From Terrabacter sp. MAHUQ-38 (GTDB lineage Bacteria > Actinomycetota > Actinomycetes > Actinomycetales > Dermatophilaceae): DNA of 64,000 bases. Position numbers and translations under genes: made by a program. The stretch spans positions 744,001 through 808,000 of the forward strand of contig NZ_JACVCU010000002.1 in the NCBI RefSeq assembly GCF_014518425.1, in the 5' to 3' direction. The notes beneath the pieces were generated by a model. That model saw only the letters and a list, made by a program, of their open reading frames with translations, was not told where the DNA came from and ran no database searches. This document shows positions 55,607-64,000 of the stretch, piece by piece; the stretch's first letter is position 1; each line of letters opens with the position of its first letter.

Positions 55607-58600
55607 TCAGGGCTTGGCCGTCGGCGTGGACTGCGGTGAGGCCTCGACGGCTCGCTTCAGGGCGTCCTTGAGCTTCCCCTGCGCCTGGCCGTACGCCGCG
55701 AAGTCGCCGCGCTTGAGGGCGGCCTCGCCCTCGGCGTACGCCGCCTCGGCATCCTTGAGCGCCTGGGCCAGGGCCCCGGAGCTCGGGGTCCCGGTCTGCG
55801 TCGGCGTCGGGCCCGACGTCTGCGACGGCGTCGGTGTCGCTGTGCCGCCCGGCGTCGGAGTGGCACCGGGTGCGGGCGTGGGCGGCGTACCGGTGCCGTT
55901 GTCGCCGGCGGACGCGCCCGAGGAGCCGCCGAAGAGCTCGTTGAGAGCGTTGTCGAGCGAGCCTGCCCAGGCGATCTTGTCGCCGAAGGCGACGGCGACC
56001 GCGGACAGGCGTGGGTACGTGCCGGAGCCGCTCGAGCGCGCCTGGACGTAGATCGGTTGGACGTAGAGCAGCCCACCGCCGACGGGCAGCGTCAGCTGGT
56101 TGCCGAACATCACGACGGCGCCGGTCGACGACGTCGTCGAGATGAACTGCGCCAGGGTGAGCTGCCGGCCCAGGCTCGCGTCGTTCGACGTCACCGCGGA
56201 GGTGCGCATGTCGTTGAAGACCTGCCCCGGCCCGTTGACGGACCCGCCCGTGGTCTCGAGCAGGCGCATGCTCCCGTAGCTCGATGACCGCTTGCCGTCC
56301 TCGGAGCCGGCGTCCCCGTCGACCGCGAGGAAGCCCGACAGGACGTTGCGGTCACCCGTCGGCATGAACGTCGAGGTCAGCGAGAAGGCCGGCGCCGACT
56401 GACCGGGCATGGCCAGCGACAGGTAGTAGGGCGGCTGCAGGAAGTCCTGGCCGGAGGACGTCGGGTCGTCGGGCACACGCCAGAAGTTCTGGCCACCGTA
56501 GAACGACGCGGCGTCGGTGTCGTGGTACCTCTGCAGCAGCTGGCGCTGGACCTTGAAGAGGTCCTCCGGGTAGCGCAGGTGCTCCATGAGGCTGCCCTTG
56601 ATGTCGGTCAGAGGCTTGACCGTGCCGGGGAAGATCGACATCCACGCCTTGAGGATGGGGTCCGTCTCGTCCCACTGGTAGAGCGTGACCGTGCCGTCGT
56701 AGGCGTCGACCGTGGCCTTGACGGAGTTGCGGACGTAGTTGACCTGGCCTGCCTGCACGGCCCGCACCGACTGCCGCGTGCTCGTCACGGCATCCTCGGT
56801 GGCGGTGTCGAGCGTCGTCATCTCGGAGTACGGGTAGTTCGCCGACGTCGTGTAGCCGTCGAGGACCCACAGCACCCTGCCGTCGACGACGGCGGGGTAC
56901 GCGTTGCCGTCGAGCGTCAGCCACGGCGCCACCCGCGCGACGCGGTCGCGGGGCGTGCGGTGGTCGAGGATGCGCGAGTCGTTGGTCACCGCGTCGGAGA
57001 GCAGGAAGTTGATCTCGCGGTACTTCACGGCGTACGCGAGCCTCCTGACCGCGTCGAGCGCGACCCCGCCGGTGCCCGAGTAGGCGTAGTTGATCTGCCC
57101 CGTGCCCTGCGGGTCGGGGTAGTCGAACTCGCGCTTCTCACCCCCGACGATGGAGTACTCGGGCGAGCTCTCGCCGAAGTAGATCCGCGGCTCGTACTTG
57201 CCGAGGGCGCCCTCCGTGCCGATCTGCGACTCGAAGAACGTCGGCCGGCCGTCGTCCTCGCGGGTGTTGCCCTTGGCCGCGACGACGCCGTAGCCGTGGG
57301 TGTAGACCGTGTGGTCGTTGAGCCAGTTGCGTTGTCCTTCGGGCACGCCCGTGAGGTCGAGCTCTCGCGCGGCGATGACGGTGTCGGTCGTCTTGCCTTC
57401 GATGTCGTAACGGTCGACGTCGAGCACGTCGGCGAACTGGTAGTAGCCCTTGCTCGCCTCGAGCTGCTTGAACGTCGGGCTGACGATGTTCGGGTCGATG
57501 AGCCGGATGCCGGGCACCGTCGCGGCGTCGCCGCGCAGCTGGCCGGGTGCGGCGACCGTCTTCGTGTCGTAGGGCTTGACCTGGATCTTGTCGAAGCCGT
57601 AGGCCGCCCGGGTGGCGTTGATGTTGCGCTGGATGTAGGGGACCTCCAGCGACTTCTCCGACGGGCGCACCTTGAGCGACTGCACCAGAGCCGGGTAGAT
57701 GCCGCCCACCGCGACGACGATGACGGCGAGGACCGCCACGCCGACGAGCGGCAGACGCCACGACCGCGTCCAGATCGTCGTGATGAACATGACGGCGCAC
57801 ATGACGGCCGCGAGTGCCAGGATGCCCTTGGTCGGGATGATCGCGTGCGACTCGGTGTACTGGATACCGGTGATCTTCGTCGACTCGGCGGTCGCGAGGT
57901 TGTAGCGGTCGACCCAGAAGGCCACGGCGCGCACGAGCACGAGCGCCGCGGCGATGACGGACAGGTGCACCCGGGCGGCCTGCGTGGAGCGCATCTTGCT
58001 GCCCGCGACGATACCGCCGTAGAGGTAGTGCGTGAACGCGGCCGTGATGAAGCCGATGACCAGGATCATCGTCAGGAATGCCACGACGAAGTTGATCCAC
58101 GGCAGGTCGAAGACGAAGAAGCCGATGTCCAGGCCGAACTCGGCGTCGTTGCTGCCGAAGGGAGTTCCGTTGCGCCACAGCAGGAACGTGTCCCACTGGG
58201 TCGCGGCCGACAGGCCCGCGAAGAGGCCGACCGCGAGCGGCGCGGCGACGGTCGCGGTGCGGCGCATCGGCTCGACGAGCTGGCGGTAGTGCTCCATCGC
58301 CTGTGTGTCGGGCGACGGCGCGTAGATGGGCCGGCTGCGGAACGCGAAGTGGATGCTGGACCACACCATCGCCGCGGTCAGCAGGCCTCCGGCGAGGCCG
58401 AGGACGACCTTCGTCACGATCTGCCTGCTGAAGACCCCGGTGAAGTCGACCGACTGGTACCACAGCACCTCGGTCCAGAACTGCGCCGCGATCGCGATGA
58501 CGACCATCAGGGCGGACGCCACGACGAGGGCCGTGACGAGCGGCCGCCGCTGGGGCGGGAGCACCACGGTGTCGGGTCGTCGGGGCGGGCCCGAGTCGTC

Positions 58601-58645
58601 GGCGTTGAAGTTGCCCGGCGGGGGGCCGAAGTTGCTGTCGCTCAC
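55607..58645 (-). CDS. UPF0182 family large membrane protein
   Basis: 1012 residues, usual for the family. A disordered Pro-rich N-terminus, seven hydrophobic segments between about 40 and 330 (VTALVVASALMVVIAIAA; WINFVVAFLTMILVIGFITAAF; LVGVAVLAVIVVAVGGIYPALVQ), then a ~550-residue extracytoplasmic domain with VPYIQRNINATRAAYG and YPEDLFKVQRQLLQRYH. A Pro/Thr/Gly linker (about 905-950) ends in a helical tail (KDAEAAYAEGEAALKRGDF). Homologue of Rv3193c; function unknown. GTG start at 58645. Confidence 0.92.
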   Translation of the reverse strand: MSDSNFGPPPGNFNADDSGPPRRPDTVVLPPQRRPLVTALVVASALMVVIAIAAQFWTEVLWYQSVDFTGVFSRQIVTKVVLGLAGGLLTAAMVWSSIHFAFRSRPIYAPSPDTQAMEHYRQLVEPMRRTATVAAPLAVGLFAGLSAATQWDTFLLWRNGTPFGSNDAEFGLDIGFFVFDLPWINFVVAFLTMILVIGFITAAFTHYLYGGIVAGSKMRSTQAARVHLSVIAAALVLVRAVAFWVDRYNLATAESTKITGIQYTESHAIIPTKGILALAAVMCAVMFITTIWTRSWRLPLVGVAVLAVIVVAVGGIYPALVQSLKVRPSEKSLEVPYIQRNINATRAAYGFDKIQVKPYDTKTVAAPGQLRGDAATVPGIRLIDPNIVSPTFKQLEASKGYYQFADVLDVDRYDIEGKTTDTVIAARELDLTGVPEGQRNWLNDHTVYTHGYGVVAAKGNTREDDGRPTFFESQIGTEGALGKYEPRIYFGESSPEYSIVGGEKREFDYPDPQGTGQINYAYSGTGGVALDAVRRLAYAVKYREINFLLSDAVTNDSRILDHRTPRDRVARVAPWLTLDGNAYPAVVDGRVLWVLDGYTTSANYPYSEMTTLDTATEDAVTSTRQSVRAVQAGQVNYVRNSVKATVDAYDGTVTLYQWDETDPILKAWMSIFPGTVKPLTDIKGSLMEHLRYPEDLFKVQRQLLQRYHDTDAASFYGGQNFWRVPDDPTSSGQDFLQPPYYLSLAMPGQSAPAFSLTSTFMPTGDRNVLSGFLAVDGDAGSEDGKRSSSYGSMRLLETTGGSVNGPGQVFNDMRTSAVTSNDASLGRQLTLAQFISTTSSTGAVVMFGNQLTLPVGGGLLYVQPIYVQARSSGSGTYPRLSAVAVAFGDKIAWAGSLDNALNELFGGSSGASAGDNGTGTPPTPAPGATPTPGGTATPTPSQTSGPTPTQTGTPSSGALAQALKDAEAAYAEGEAALKRGDFAAYGQAQGKLKDALKRAVEASPQSTPTAKP

Positions 58646-58831
58646 GTGGAGTGCCTTGGGTGCTGGAACGGGCAGGTGGTCGGGCGGACCCGGGGGCGGT
58701 CTGCTCCGGCCGCCTGCGGCAACCATAACCCGGCCCCGCACGGACCCAACCGGCCGACACCGCACCGTGACCCGCGCGAGACCCAGCGGGGTGAGCAGGG
58801 CCGGCCGGGCGGCATACGGCAGCATGGGGGC

Positions 58832-59362
58832 GTGAAGCCGCAGCCCGTCATCGACCCTCTCGCCGTCGCCGCCCTCGACACGGAGCGCCACGTCGCGGCC
58901 GCCGGGTGGGACCAGCCGGCCCGGCTCTTCGCCCTCGTGCGGACGGCCGACCTGCTCGAGCGCGAGCCGCAGCTGCGCGACCAGATGGGTCCGGCGGATC
59001 TGGCCGACGGCGCGCTCACCGCGATCGAGCAGGAAGGCCTGCCCGCGACGAGCTCGGTCGAGACACTGCTCGGCCGGCTCGCCTGGCCCGCCGAGGTCGA
59101 CGGCTGCGCGTTCGCGATCGAGCGGATGGTCGTGCCACCGGAGGCGGAGCGGGAGCTGCCCGCACGCGGTGACGACGCCGTCGACCAGCTCGCGGCGCAT
59201 CCCGACCGCAAGGACGTCCGCCTCCTCGTCGCGGTCCTGCGCGACGGGGCATCGATCTGCCTGCTGCGTCAGCGCGACCACGACTCCGACGACGCCGTGG
59301 CGACCGGCAAGGACATCGCGCCAGGACTCGTCGCGGCGCTCAGGGCGACGTTCGAGGACTAG
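58832..59362 (+). CDS. PPA1309 family protein
   Basis: 176 residues. Matches the small actinobacterial PPA1309 family: GWDQPARLFALVRTADLLEREPQL, ALTAIEQEGLP, LGRLAWPAEVDGCAFAIERMVVPPEAE and RLLVAVLRDGASICLLRQRDHDS. Function unknown; usually next to the PDZ protease gene, as here. GTG start at 58832; a CGGCATACG copy lies 14 bases upstream. Its TAG and the convergent gene's TAG share the tetramer CTAG. Confidence 0.85.
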   Translation: MKPQPVIDPLAVAALDTERHVAAAGWDQPARLFALVRTADLLEREPQLRDQMGPADLADGALTAIEQEGLPATSSVETLLGRLAWPAEVDGCAFAIERMVVPPEAERELPARGDDAVDQLAAHPDRKDVRLLVAVLRDGASICLLRQRDHDSDDAVATGKDIAPGLVAALRATFED

Positions 59363-60516
59363 CAGCGTGGCAGCGAGCCGGTCTGGTTCCTCGCGATGGC
59401 CTCGACGGCCGTGCGCGCGTCGTCGAAGTTCGCGACCTTGAAGACCTCGAGCCCGTCGGGCACGTGCCCGACGACCTCGTCGCAGTTGCCCGCCGGGGCG
59501 AGGAAGTACGCGGCGCCGTCGGACCGGGCGCCGGCCAGCTTCTGGCGGATGCCGCCGATCTTGCCGACCTGACCGTCGTCGTCGATGGTGCCCGTGCCGG
59601 CGATCTCGTGGCCCCCTGCGAGCGGGCCGGGCGTCAGCTTGTCGTAGATGCCCAGCGAGAACATCAGTCCCGCGGAGGGTCCGCCGATGGCGCCCGCGTC
59701 GATGGTCACCTTCGCCGGGAAGTCGTGGTCGAGCCCCAGGAGCACCCCGAGCGCGGTGCGCCCACCCTGACCCTCGACGGTCGGCATGTCGACGGTGACC
59801 TCCCTGCCGTCCCGGGTGACGGTCAGCGTGACGGTGTCACCCGGGTTCGACTTCTGGAGAACGTCGCGCACGCTCTGCGCCGTCGTGATGGGTTGGTCGT
59901 CGATGGACTCGAGGCGGTCGCGGACCTTGAGCAGCCCCTTGGCCTTCGAGGTGTCGGTGATGCTCGCGATGGCGATGTGCGTCGGCACGTCCTTGCCGAT
60001 GGCCCGCAGCGCGACCGCGGTGGCCTCCTCCTGCGAGCCCTCCATCTGGATGGCGTTCTCCTCGGCGACCTCCTCCTGAGTCACCTGCGGGTCGAAGACG
60101 TCGTCGACGGGGAAGACGTCCTGGCCGGGGTCGATCCAGGCCTGGAGCACGTCCCACGCGTCGACGGGGTAGCCGGGGCCGCCCTCGACACGCACCGTCG
60201 TGAATCGCAGCGAACCGTCGGTCGGGTAGGTGGGCAGCCCCGAGACCGCGATGATGGGGGTCTTCTTGCCGTCGTCGGACACCCCGAGGGTGTCCTCCGT
60301 GGGCCCGGGGCTCATGACGGCGTACGGCAGGTGGACGACGGAGCCGATCACCATGACCGCGAGGAAGAGGAAGAACGCCGCCAGCACCGCCTTGTTGCCG
60401 CGGGTCAGACGGCCGCGACCCTCGTCGTCGAGCACCTCGGCCCGCGTCGGCAGGCTCGAGTCGGCGTGGCCGGCGAGCGCCGTGGGCTGCTCGGGGACGC
60501 GCTTGATCGTCCTCAC
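59359..60516 (-). CDS. PDZ-domain Lon-like (S16) membrane protease
   Basis: 385 residues. Cytoplasmic N-terminus, one TM (AVLAAFFLFLAVMVIGSVVHLP, about 45-66), a PDZ domain (KVRDRLESIDDQPITTAQSVRDVLQKSNPG) and a Lon-type proteolytic domain with catalytic Ser in GGPSAGLMFSL and Lys in VGKIGGIRQKLAGA (Ser-Lys dyad). Homologue of YlbL and Rv3194c, an extracytoplasmic protease. Start GTG at 60516 overlaps moaE's stop by GTGA. Confidence 0.92.
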   Translation of the reverse strand: MRTIKRVPEQPTALAGHADSSLPTRAEVLDDEGRGRLTRGNKAVLAAFFLFLAVMVIGSVVHLPYAVMSPGPTEDTLGVSDDGKKTPIIAVSGLPTYPTDGSLRFTTVRVEGGPGYPVDAWDVLQAWIDPGQDVFPVDDVFDPQVTQEEVAEENAIQMEGSQEEATAVALRAIGKDVPTHIAIASITDTSKAKGLLKVRDRLESIDDQPITTAQSVRDVLQKSNPGDTVTLTVTRDGREVTVDMPTVEGQGGRTALGVLLGLDHDFPAKVTIDAGAIGGPSAGLMFSLGIYDKLTPGPLAGGHEIAGTGTIDDDGQVGKIGGIRQKLAGARSDGAAYFLAPAGNCDEVVGHVPDGLEVFKVANFDDARTAVEAIARNQTGSLPRC

Positions 60517-60977
60517 GGCAGCCCGACCCACTCGTCGGCGCCGTCGGTGAACCGTTGGTGCTTCCAGATCGGGATCGTCGCCTTGAACTCGTCGATGAGC
60601 TCACGGCACACCTCGAAGGCCTCTGCGCGGTGCTCGGCACTGACCCCGACGACGACGGCGATGTCGCCGACCTCGAGGTGGCCGACGCGGTGGACGACGG
60701 CGAGGCGCACGGCGCGGCCGTCGCCCGCCAGGCGGTCGGCGAGCGCACGCGCGGCCTCGGTCGCCTGCGGGTGGGCGGAGTAGTCGAGGGCGACGACCTC
60801 GCGGTCGCTGCCCTCGTCGGCGCCTTCGTGGGCGCCCTCGGCCCCGTCCGGCCCGTCATGGTCTCGCACGGTGCCCACGAAGAGGCACAGTCCCCCGGCC
60901 CGGGGCGACGAGACGCTCGCGAGCACCTCGTCGACAGACAGGGGCGTCTCGCGGATCTCGGCAAGGGTGACCGTCAC
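60513..60977 (-). CDS. moaE: Molybdopterin synthase catalytic subunit
   Basis: 154 residues. Converts precursor Z to molybdopterin with sulfur from MoaD. Catalytic Lys region AEHRAEAFEVCRELIDEFKATIPIWKHQ split over two helices, and FVGTVRDHD at the start. An acidic insertion (GPDGAEGAHEGADEGSD) follows the first strand. No moaD in the window. Leaderless GTG: TACGAT ends seven bases upstream. Confidence 0.93.
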   Translation of the reverse strand: MTVTLAEIRETPLSVDEVLASVSSPRAGGLCLFVGTVRDHDGPDGAEGAHEGADEGSDREVVALDYSAHPQATEAARALADRLAGDGRAVRLAVVHRVGHLEVGDIAVVVGVSAEHRAEAFEVCRELIDEFKATIPIWKHQRFTDGADEWVGLP

Positions 60978-60984
60978 GCCCGCA

Positions 60985-60990
60985 ATCGTA
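60985..60990 (-). promoter_or_regulatory. -10 box, leaderless start of moaE
   Basis: TACGAT, seven bases, then GTG; the -10 overlaps a CGGCATACG copy (GGCA-TACG), as at the SRAP gene. Confidence 0.55.
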
Positions 60991-61120
60991 TGCCGCCGCG
61001 CGGGCCCCCGCGTCCCGTGTGCATCCCGTCCCGCCGGGGAACCAACGCGGCCGATCCGTGGTTGTCTTGGTGTACGGCCGAGTGGCCGTCACTGACCAGT
61101 TCGAGTGGGGATGAGCAGGC

Positions 61121-62812
61121 ATGGCCGACGACCGCGGGCGCGGTGACGACAGCACCAACGACCGGGACGACGAGCCCGGCGACGACGTGGAGGAGCAGGG
61201 CGGCCGCACGCCCGGCGAGTCCCCCTTCGGGCTGCCCCTGAACAGGCCCGGTTCGGGCTCGCCCGGCAGCGGCTCCGGCCCCGCCGGGTTCGGGGGCGGC
61301 ATCCCGGGTCTGCCGGACCTCGGCGGCATGGACCCCGGCGACCTCGGAGCGATGCTCGAGAAGGTCCTCGGGGAGGCGGCCGACAACCCCGAGCTTGCCG
61401 AGGCGATGCGCAGCATGGGTGTCGACCCCCGCGACCCGCAGACGCAGGCGGCGATGCGTGCCCAGCTCGGCACCTTCATGGCGGCTCAGCAGTCGCCCAC
61501 CGGCTCGCGCGACCTGGCCACCGACGTCGCCCGCCGGCACGTGCTCGCGGTCGAGGGCAACGACGTGCACGACGCGGCGGCCGCGCGGGCCGTCTCCGAT
61601 GCGGTGGCCGTCGCGACCCTGTGGCTCGACGAGCACACCGTCCTCGCCTCTCCGGCCTGGCGAGCAACCGGCCTCAGCCGGGCCGAGTGGGTGGAGGCGA
61701 CGATGCCCCGGTGGTTCGAGCTCATCGAACCCGTCTCCGACGGCGTCACGGCGGCGACCTCCGACGCCATGCGCAAGCAGGTCGGCGAGCTGGGACCGGA
61801 GGCGTTCGGCGAAGCGTTGCCCGAAGGCCTGCCGGAGGGCTTCGACCCGAGCGCCATGATCGAGCAGTGGGCGCCGATGCTCGGCAACCTCAGCCGGCAG
61901 ATGTTCGCGGCACAGCTCGGCCAGGCCGTCGGCACCCTCGCGACCGAGGTCGTGAGCGGCACCGAGGTGGGGCTACCGCTCACCGAGCCCGGCGTGGTCG
62001 CCCTCCTGCCCGGCAACGTCGCACAGCTCGCGGCGTCACTGGAGATCGACGTCGCCCAGGTGCGGCTCTACCTCGCGGTGCGCGAGGCGGCCCGGGTGCG
62101 CCTCTTCTCCGAGGTGCCCTGGCTCGGTCCGCAGCTGCTGTCGGCGGTGTCCGACTACGCCCGCAACATCACGATCGACACCGAGGCCATCGAGTCTGCG
62201 CTGTCGACGATCGACCCGTCGGATCCGGAGGCGCTGCGCTCGGCGCTGCAGGGCAACCTGTTCCGCCCCCAGCCCACCCCCGCCCAGCGGGCCGCGCTCG
62301 ACCGGCTCGAGACGCTGCTCGCGCTCGCCGAGGGCTGGGTCGACCACGTCACGGATCGTGCGACGGCCCGGCACCTGCCGCAGTCGGCGGCCCTCGCCGA
62401 GACGATCCGACGGCGGCGCGTGGGCGGGGCGGCCCAGAAGACCTTTGCCGGTCTCGTCGGGCTCGAGCTGCGGCCACGTCGCCTCCGCGACGCGGCAAAC
62501 CTGTGGGCGGCTCTCGAGAGCGCCGGTGGCTCCGCCCTCCGCGACGGCCGGTGGGCCCACCCCGACCTCGCGCCGACGTCGGCCGACCTCGACGACCTCA
62601 TCGGCTACGTCGAGCGCGCGACAGGCGGCGGCACCGGGGACGACCTGCCCGAGGCCGCGGGCGAGTTCGGGGCCGACCTGGACTCCGTGCTGCAGGGCAT
62701 CCTCGAGGAGGCCGACCGAGCTCGAGGGCAGGTCGACGGGCCCACCGCCGAGGAGGCGGGAGAGACACCTGACGCAGGTCGCGAGGACGGCGACCCCGGC
62801 CAGACCCGGTGA
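61121..62812 (+). CDS. Zincin_2 (DUF2342, F420-associated) protein with degenerate zinc motif
   Basis: 563 residues. A Gly/Pro-rich N-terminus (to about 85), then the conserved zincin_2 core: RHVLAVEGNDVHDAAAARAVSDAVAVATLWLDE, FAAQLGQAVGTLATEVVSGTEVGLPL and VRLYLAVREAARVRLFSEVPWLG. The family usually has a His in the REAAHxRLF element; here it is Arg, so metallopeptidase activity is doubtful. Homologue of Rv3195, next to the PDZ protease. ATG at 61121; GTGA overlap with the Nudix gene. Confidence 0.88.
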   Translation: MADDRGRGDDSTNDRDDEPGDDVEEQGGRTPGESPFGLPLNRPGSGSPGSGSGPAGFGGGIPGLPDLGGMDPGDLGAMLEKVLGEAADNPELAEAMRSMGVDPRDPQTQAAMRAQLGTFMAAQQSPTGSRDLATDVARRHVLAVEGNDVHDAAAARAVSDAVAVATLWLDEHTVLASPAWRATGLSRAEWVEATMPRWFELIEPVSDGVTAATSDAMRKQVGELGPEAFGEALPEGLPEGFDPSAMIEQWAPMLGNLSRQMFAAQLGQAVGTLATEVVSGTEVGLPLTEPGVVALLPGNVAQLAASLEIDVAQVRLYLAVREAARVRLFSEVPWLGPQLLSAVSDYARNITIDTEAIESALSTIDPSDPEALRSALQGNLFRPQPTPAQRAALDRLETLLALAEGWVDHVTDRATARHLPQSAALAETIRRRRVGGAAQKTFAGLVGLELRPRRLRDAANLWAALESAGGSALRDGRWAHPDLAPTSADLDDLIGYVERATGGGTGDDLPEAAGEFGADLDSVLQGILEEADRARGQVDGPTAEEAGETPDAGREDGDPGQTR

Positions 62813-63384
62813 CCGCGCGCTCCGCGTCCGCTGCCTGGCAGCGGCTCCACACCGATGCCGTCGAACGGCTCGAGTCCTGGCGCGCCCCCGACGAGGGGCA
62901 GGAACGCTTACGTGTCGAGTTCCTCCACCACCTGCGCTCCCATCCCGACGCCCTGAGCAAGGCCGGTCCCCCGGCCCACCTCACCGGAAGCGTCATCGTG
63001 CTGGACGAGACCGGCCGGTCGGCGCTGCTGACCCTGCACAAGCGGGCACGGCAGTGGTTCCAGTTCGGCGGCCACTACGAGCAGGGCGACGAGTCGGTGT
63101 GGCACGCGGCGACCCGGGAGGCCCGCGAGGAGTCCGGCATCCCGGCCGTCACGGCGCTGCCCGACATCGTCCAGCTCGACCGGCACGTCCTCGTCGGCGA
63201 CTTCGGCACCTGCCGCGAGCACCTCGACATCCGCTTCGCCGCGGTCACGTCGGGCGCGACGACCACGGCAGTGAGCACCGAGTCGATCGACGTGCGGTGG
63301 TGGCCGGTGGACGCGCTGCCGCAGGGCACGCGCGACGAGCTCCGCACGCTCGTGGACGCCGCGCTGCCACACCTGCGGGCCTGA
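62809..63384 (+). CDS. Nudix hydrolase
   Basis: 191 residues. Nudix box GGHYEQGDESVWHAATREAREESGI split by one extra residue before the first Glu (REAREESGI conserved). An N-terminal helical extension (HTDAVERLESW) precedes the fold. It hydrolyses a nucleoside diphosphate linked to an unknown moiety. Coupled to the upstream gene by a 4-nt overlap. Confidence 0.88.
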   Translation: MTARSASAAWQRLHTDAVERLESWRAPDEGQERLRVEFLHHLRSHPDALSKAGPPAHLTGSVIVLDETGRSALLTLHKRARQWFQFGGHYEQGDESVWHAATREAREESGIPAVTALPDIVQLDRHVLVGDFGTCREHLDIRFAAVTSGATTTAVSTESIDVRWWPVDALPQGTRDELRTLVDAALPHLRA

Positions 63385-63482
63385 GCCTTCGCCACGGCCC
63401 GAGAGGGCGCACCAGGCGCCTGCCCGCGCACGTCGGCGAGCTCCCCACCCGACAGAAACGGACATTCCATCGCGCTCGCGGG

Positions 63483-63498
63483 TGTGATCCACGTCACT
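63483..63498 (+). promoter_or_regulatory. CRP/GlxR-type operator TGTGA-N6-TCACT
   Basis: One mismatch to the CRP consensus TGTGA-N6-TCACA, in the 470-bp region between the Nudix gene and the M48 peptidase. Target gene uncertain. Confidence 0.5.
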
Positions 63499-63753
63499 TT
63501 ACGCACGTGGTCGTCGTCGCAGGACGGGTCGAGCAGGGGGCCGCCACGCTCGACTCGGCTGCTCGCACCGGCGGCTGCGGCGGCCGCCGATGCACCCACC
63601 GCCCTTCCCGCTCCCGGCCGGGCCGAACGGGCTCGCGCCGTGACCCGTCCGGTGCGCGAGGCTGCGGCCGGCGCCCTGCGAAGGAACGCTGTCGCGTGGT
63701 CCCGCGCCGTGGGTGTCATCGTGCGGCGGGTGAGGGGTGGCGGGCTCACATGA
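63484..63753 (+). CDS. Doubtful small protein, Ala/Arg-rich
   Basis: An 89-codon frame whose nominal GTG lies inside the CRP-like site, so the true start, if any, is later (for example GTG 63642). About 79% of third positions are G or C, lower than in clear genes here. The C-terminal part (AAAGALRRNAVAWSRAVGVIVRRVRGGGLT) could be an amphipathic helix. Its stop overlaps the next ATG by ATGA, the only argument for a real pair. The bases from 63385 to 63480 hold nothing I recognise. Confidence 0.25.
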   Translation: MIHVTLRTWSSSQDGSSRGPPRSTRLLAPAAAAAADAPTALPAPGRAERARAVTRPVREAAAGALRRNAVAWSRAVGVIVRRVRGGGLT

Positions 63754-63848
63754 GCAGTCGCGTGCGGAGCCGACGGGCTCCACGGCATACGGGCTCGGGC
63801 GACGGCGGACAGTGCGGACCGTGTCGTCGTTGCGCGGGAGCGCGGTGA
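63750..63848 (+). CDS. Doubtful 32-residue Cys-containing peptide
   Basis: MSSRVRSRRAP start and QCGPCRRCAGAR end: a CxxCxxC cluster in a basic peptide. Third positions are only about 66% G or C, and a CGGCATACG copy lies inside, so it may be chance. Coupled by ATGA to the preceding frame. Confidence 0.25.
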   Translation: MSSRVRSRRAPRHTGSGDGGQCGPCRRCAGAR

Positions 63849-63854
63849 GCGCGG

Positions 63855-64000
63855 TCAGTCGTCGCTGAGGTCCAGGCCCGCCGCGGCCGACACGCCCTGC
63901 AGGTAGCCGCGGGCCCGCTCGAGGCGGGGGTAGTCGCGCAGCAGCTCCCAGAACTCGGGACCGTGGCCGGGCTGGAGCAGGTGCGCGAGCTCGTGCAGCA
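63855..64000 (-). CDS. M48/YgjP-SprT-like metallopeptidase (5' end beyond window)
   Basis: Only the last 48 residues are visible. They include LHELAHLLQPGHGPEFWELLRDYP, that is the HExxH zinc motif and the downstream His of the YgjP/SprT-like (DUF45) group, and end GLDLSDD. The rest lies beyond the right edge. Confidence 0.8.
   Translation of the reverse strand, partial: LHELAHLLQPGHGPEFWELLRDYPRLERARGYLQGVSAAAGLDLSDD

Overview
The window is chromosomal DNA from a high-G+C actinobacterium, most likely a member of the Intrasporangiaceae (Janibacter/Knoellia/Terrabacter-like; inference from gene content). The evidence is the very strong G/C preference at codon third positions, WhiB2, mtrA-mtrB-lpqB, mycothiol-dependent physiology (mycothione reductase, SigR/RsrA), F420 biosynthesis (fbiA, fbiB), bL37 and many GTG starts. 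Much of the order matches the conserved block known from Mycobacterium tuberculosis: secA1-hpf-comF-lpqB-mtrB-mtrA-sahH, then pmmA-DUF3499-zincin-whiB2-fbiA-fbiB, then sigH/rshA-SRAP-aroA-rsgA, then the UPF0182/PDZ-protease/zincin_2 group. No insertion sequence, prophage, CRISPR array or rRNA operon is visible. One tRNA (initiator Met) is present.

Layout. 1-1793: end of a Tad/Flp pilus locus (CpaE-like ATPase cut by the left edge, CpaB/SAF protein). 2-4.6 kb: BldC-type regulator, a hypothetical protein, a LysM membrane protein and an Rv3235-family protein. 4.7-16.6 kb (minus strand): secA, a YcaQ-type glycosylase, a response regulator, hpf, comF, lpqB-mtrB-mtrA and a lipoprotein. 16.8-22.5 kb: a polytopic membrane protein, ahcY, a DUF808 protein and mycothione reductase. 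22.5-33.8 kb: mannose-phosphate metabolism (SIS isomerase, Trm112-like, manB), DUF3499, a zincin-like protein, DUF5719, a giant GT2 membrane glycosyltransferase, whiB2, fbiA and fbiB. 33.8-41.4 kb: an alcohol-dehydrogenase-like enzyme, a biotin ECF transporter (bioY-bioM-bioN), malic enzyme, two tandem membrane HD-domain proteins, a 30-residue peptide gene and bL37. 41.5-48.7 kb: rsrA-sigR, an alpha/beta hydrolase, SRAP, DoxX, aroA, rsgA, hisN and GNAT. 48.8-64 kb: two M16 peptidase-like subunits, a class V aminotransferase, a quinone oxidoreductase, a secreted protein, tRNA-fMet, UPF0182, PPA1309, a PDZ/Lon-type protease, moaE, a zincin_2 protein, Nudix and the end of an M48/SprT-like peptidase.

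Regulation seen in the DNA. Many genes appear leaderless: a TANNNT -10 box followed after 6-8 nt directly by ATG/GTG, in thirteen cases that also settle the start codon. A textbook SigR promoter (GGGAAT-N18-GTT) precedes sigR. Several terminators are unusually long perfect hairpins with three-base loops and no U-tract.

The most interesting signals are two. First, the 9-mer CGGCATACG is found at least 16 times on either strand where about one would be expected; it is enriched between genes, once forms an inverted pair inside a terminator, and resembles a DNA-uptake-sequence family in a window that also carries comF and Tad pilus genes. Second, an unannotated 30-codon gene with a strong ribosome-binding site and its own terminator lies directly upstream of two tandem membrane HD-domain proteins.
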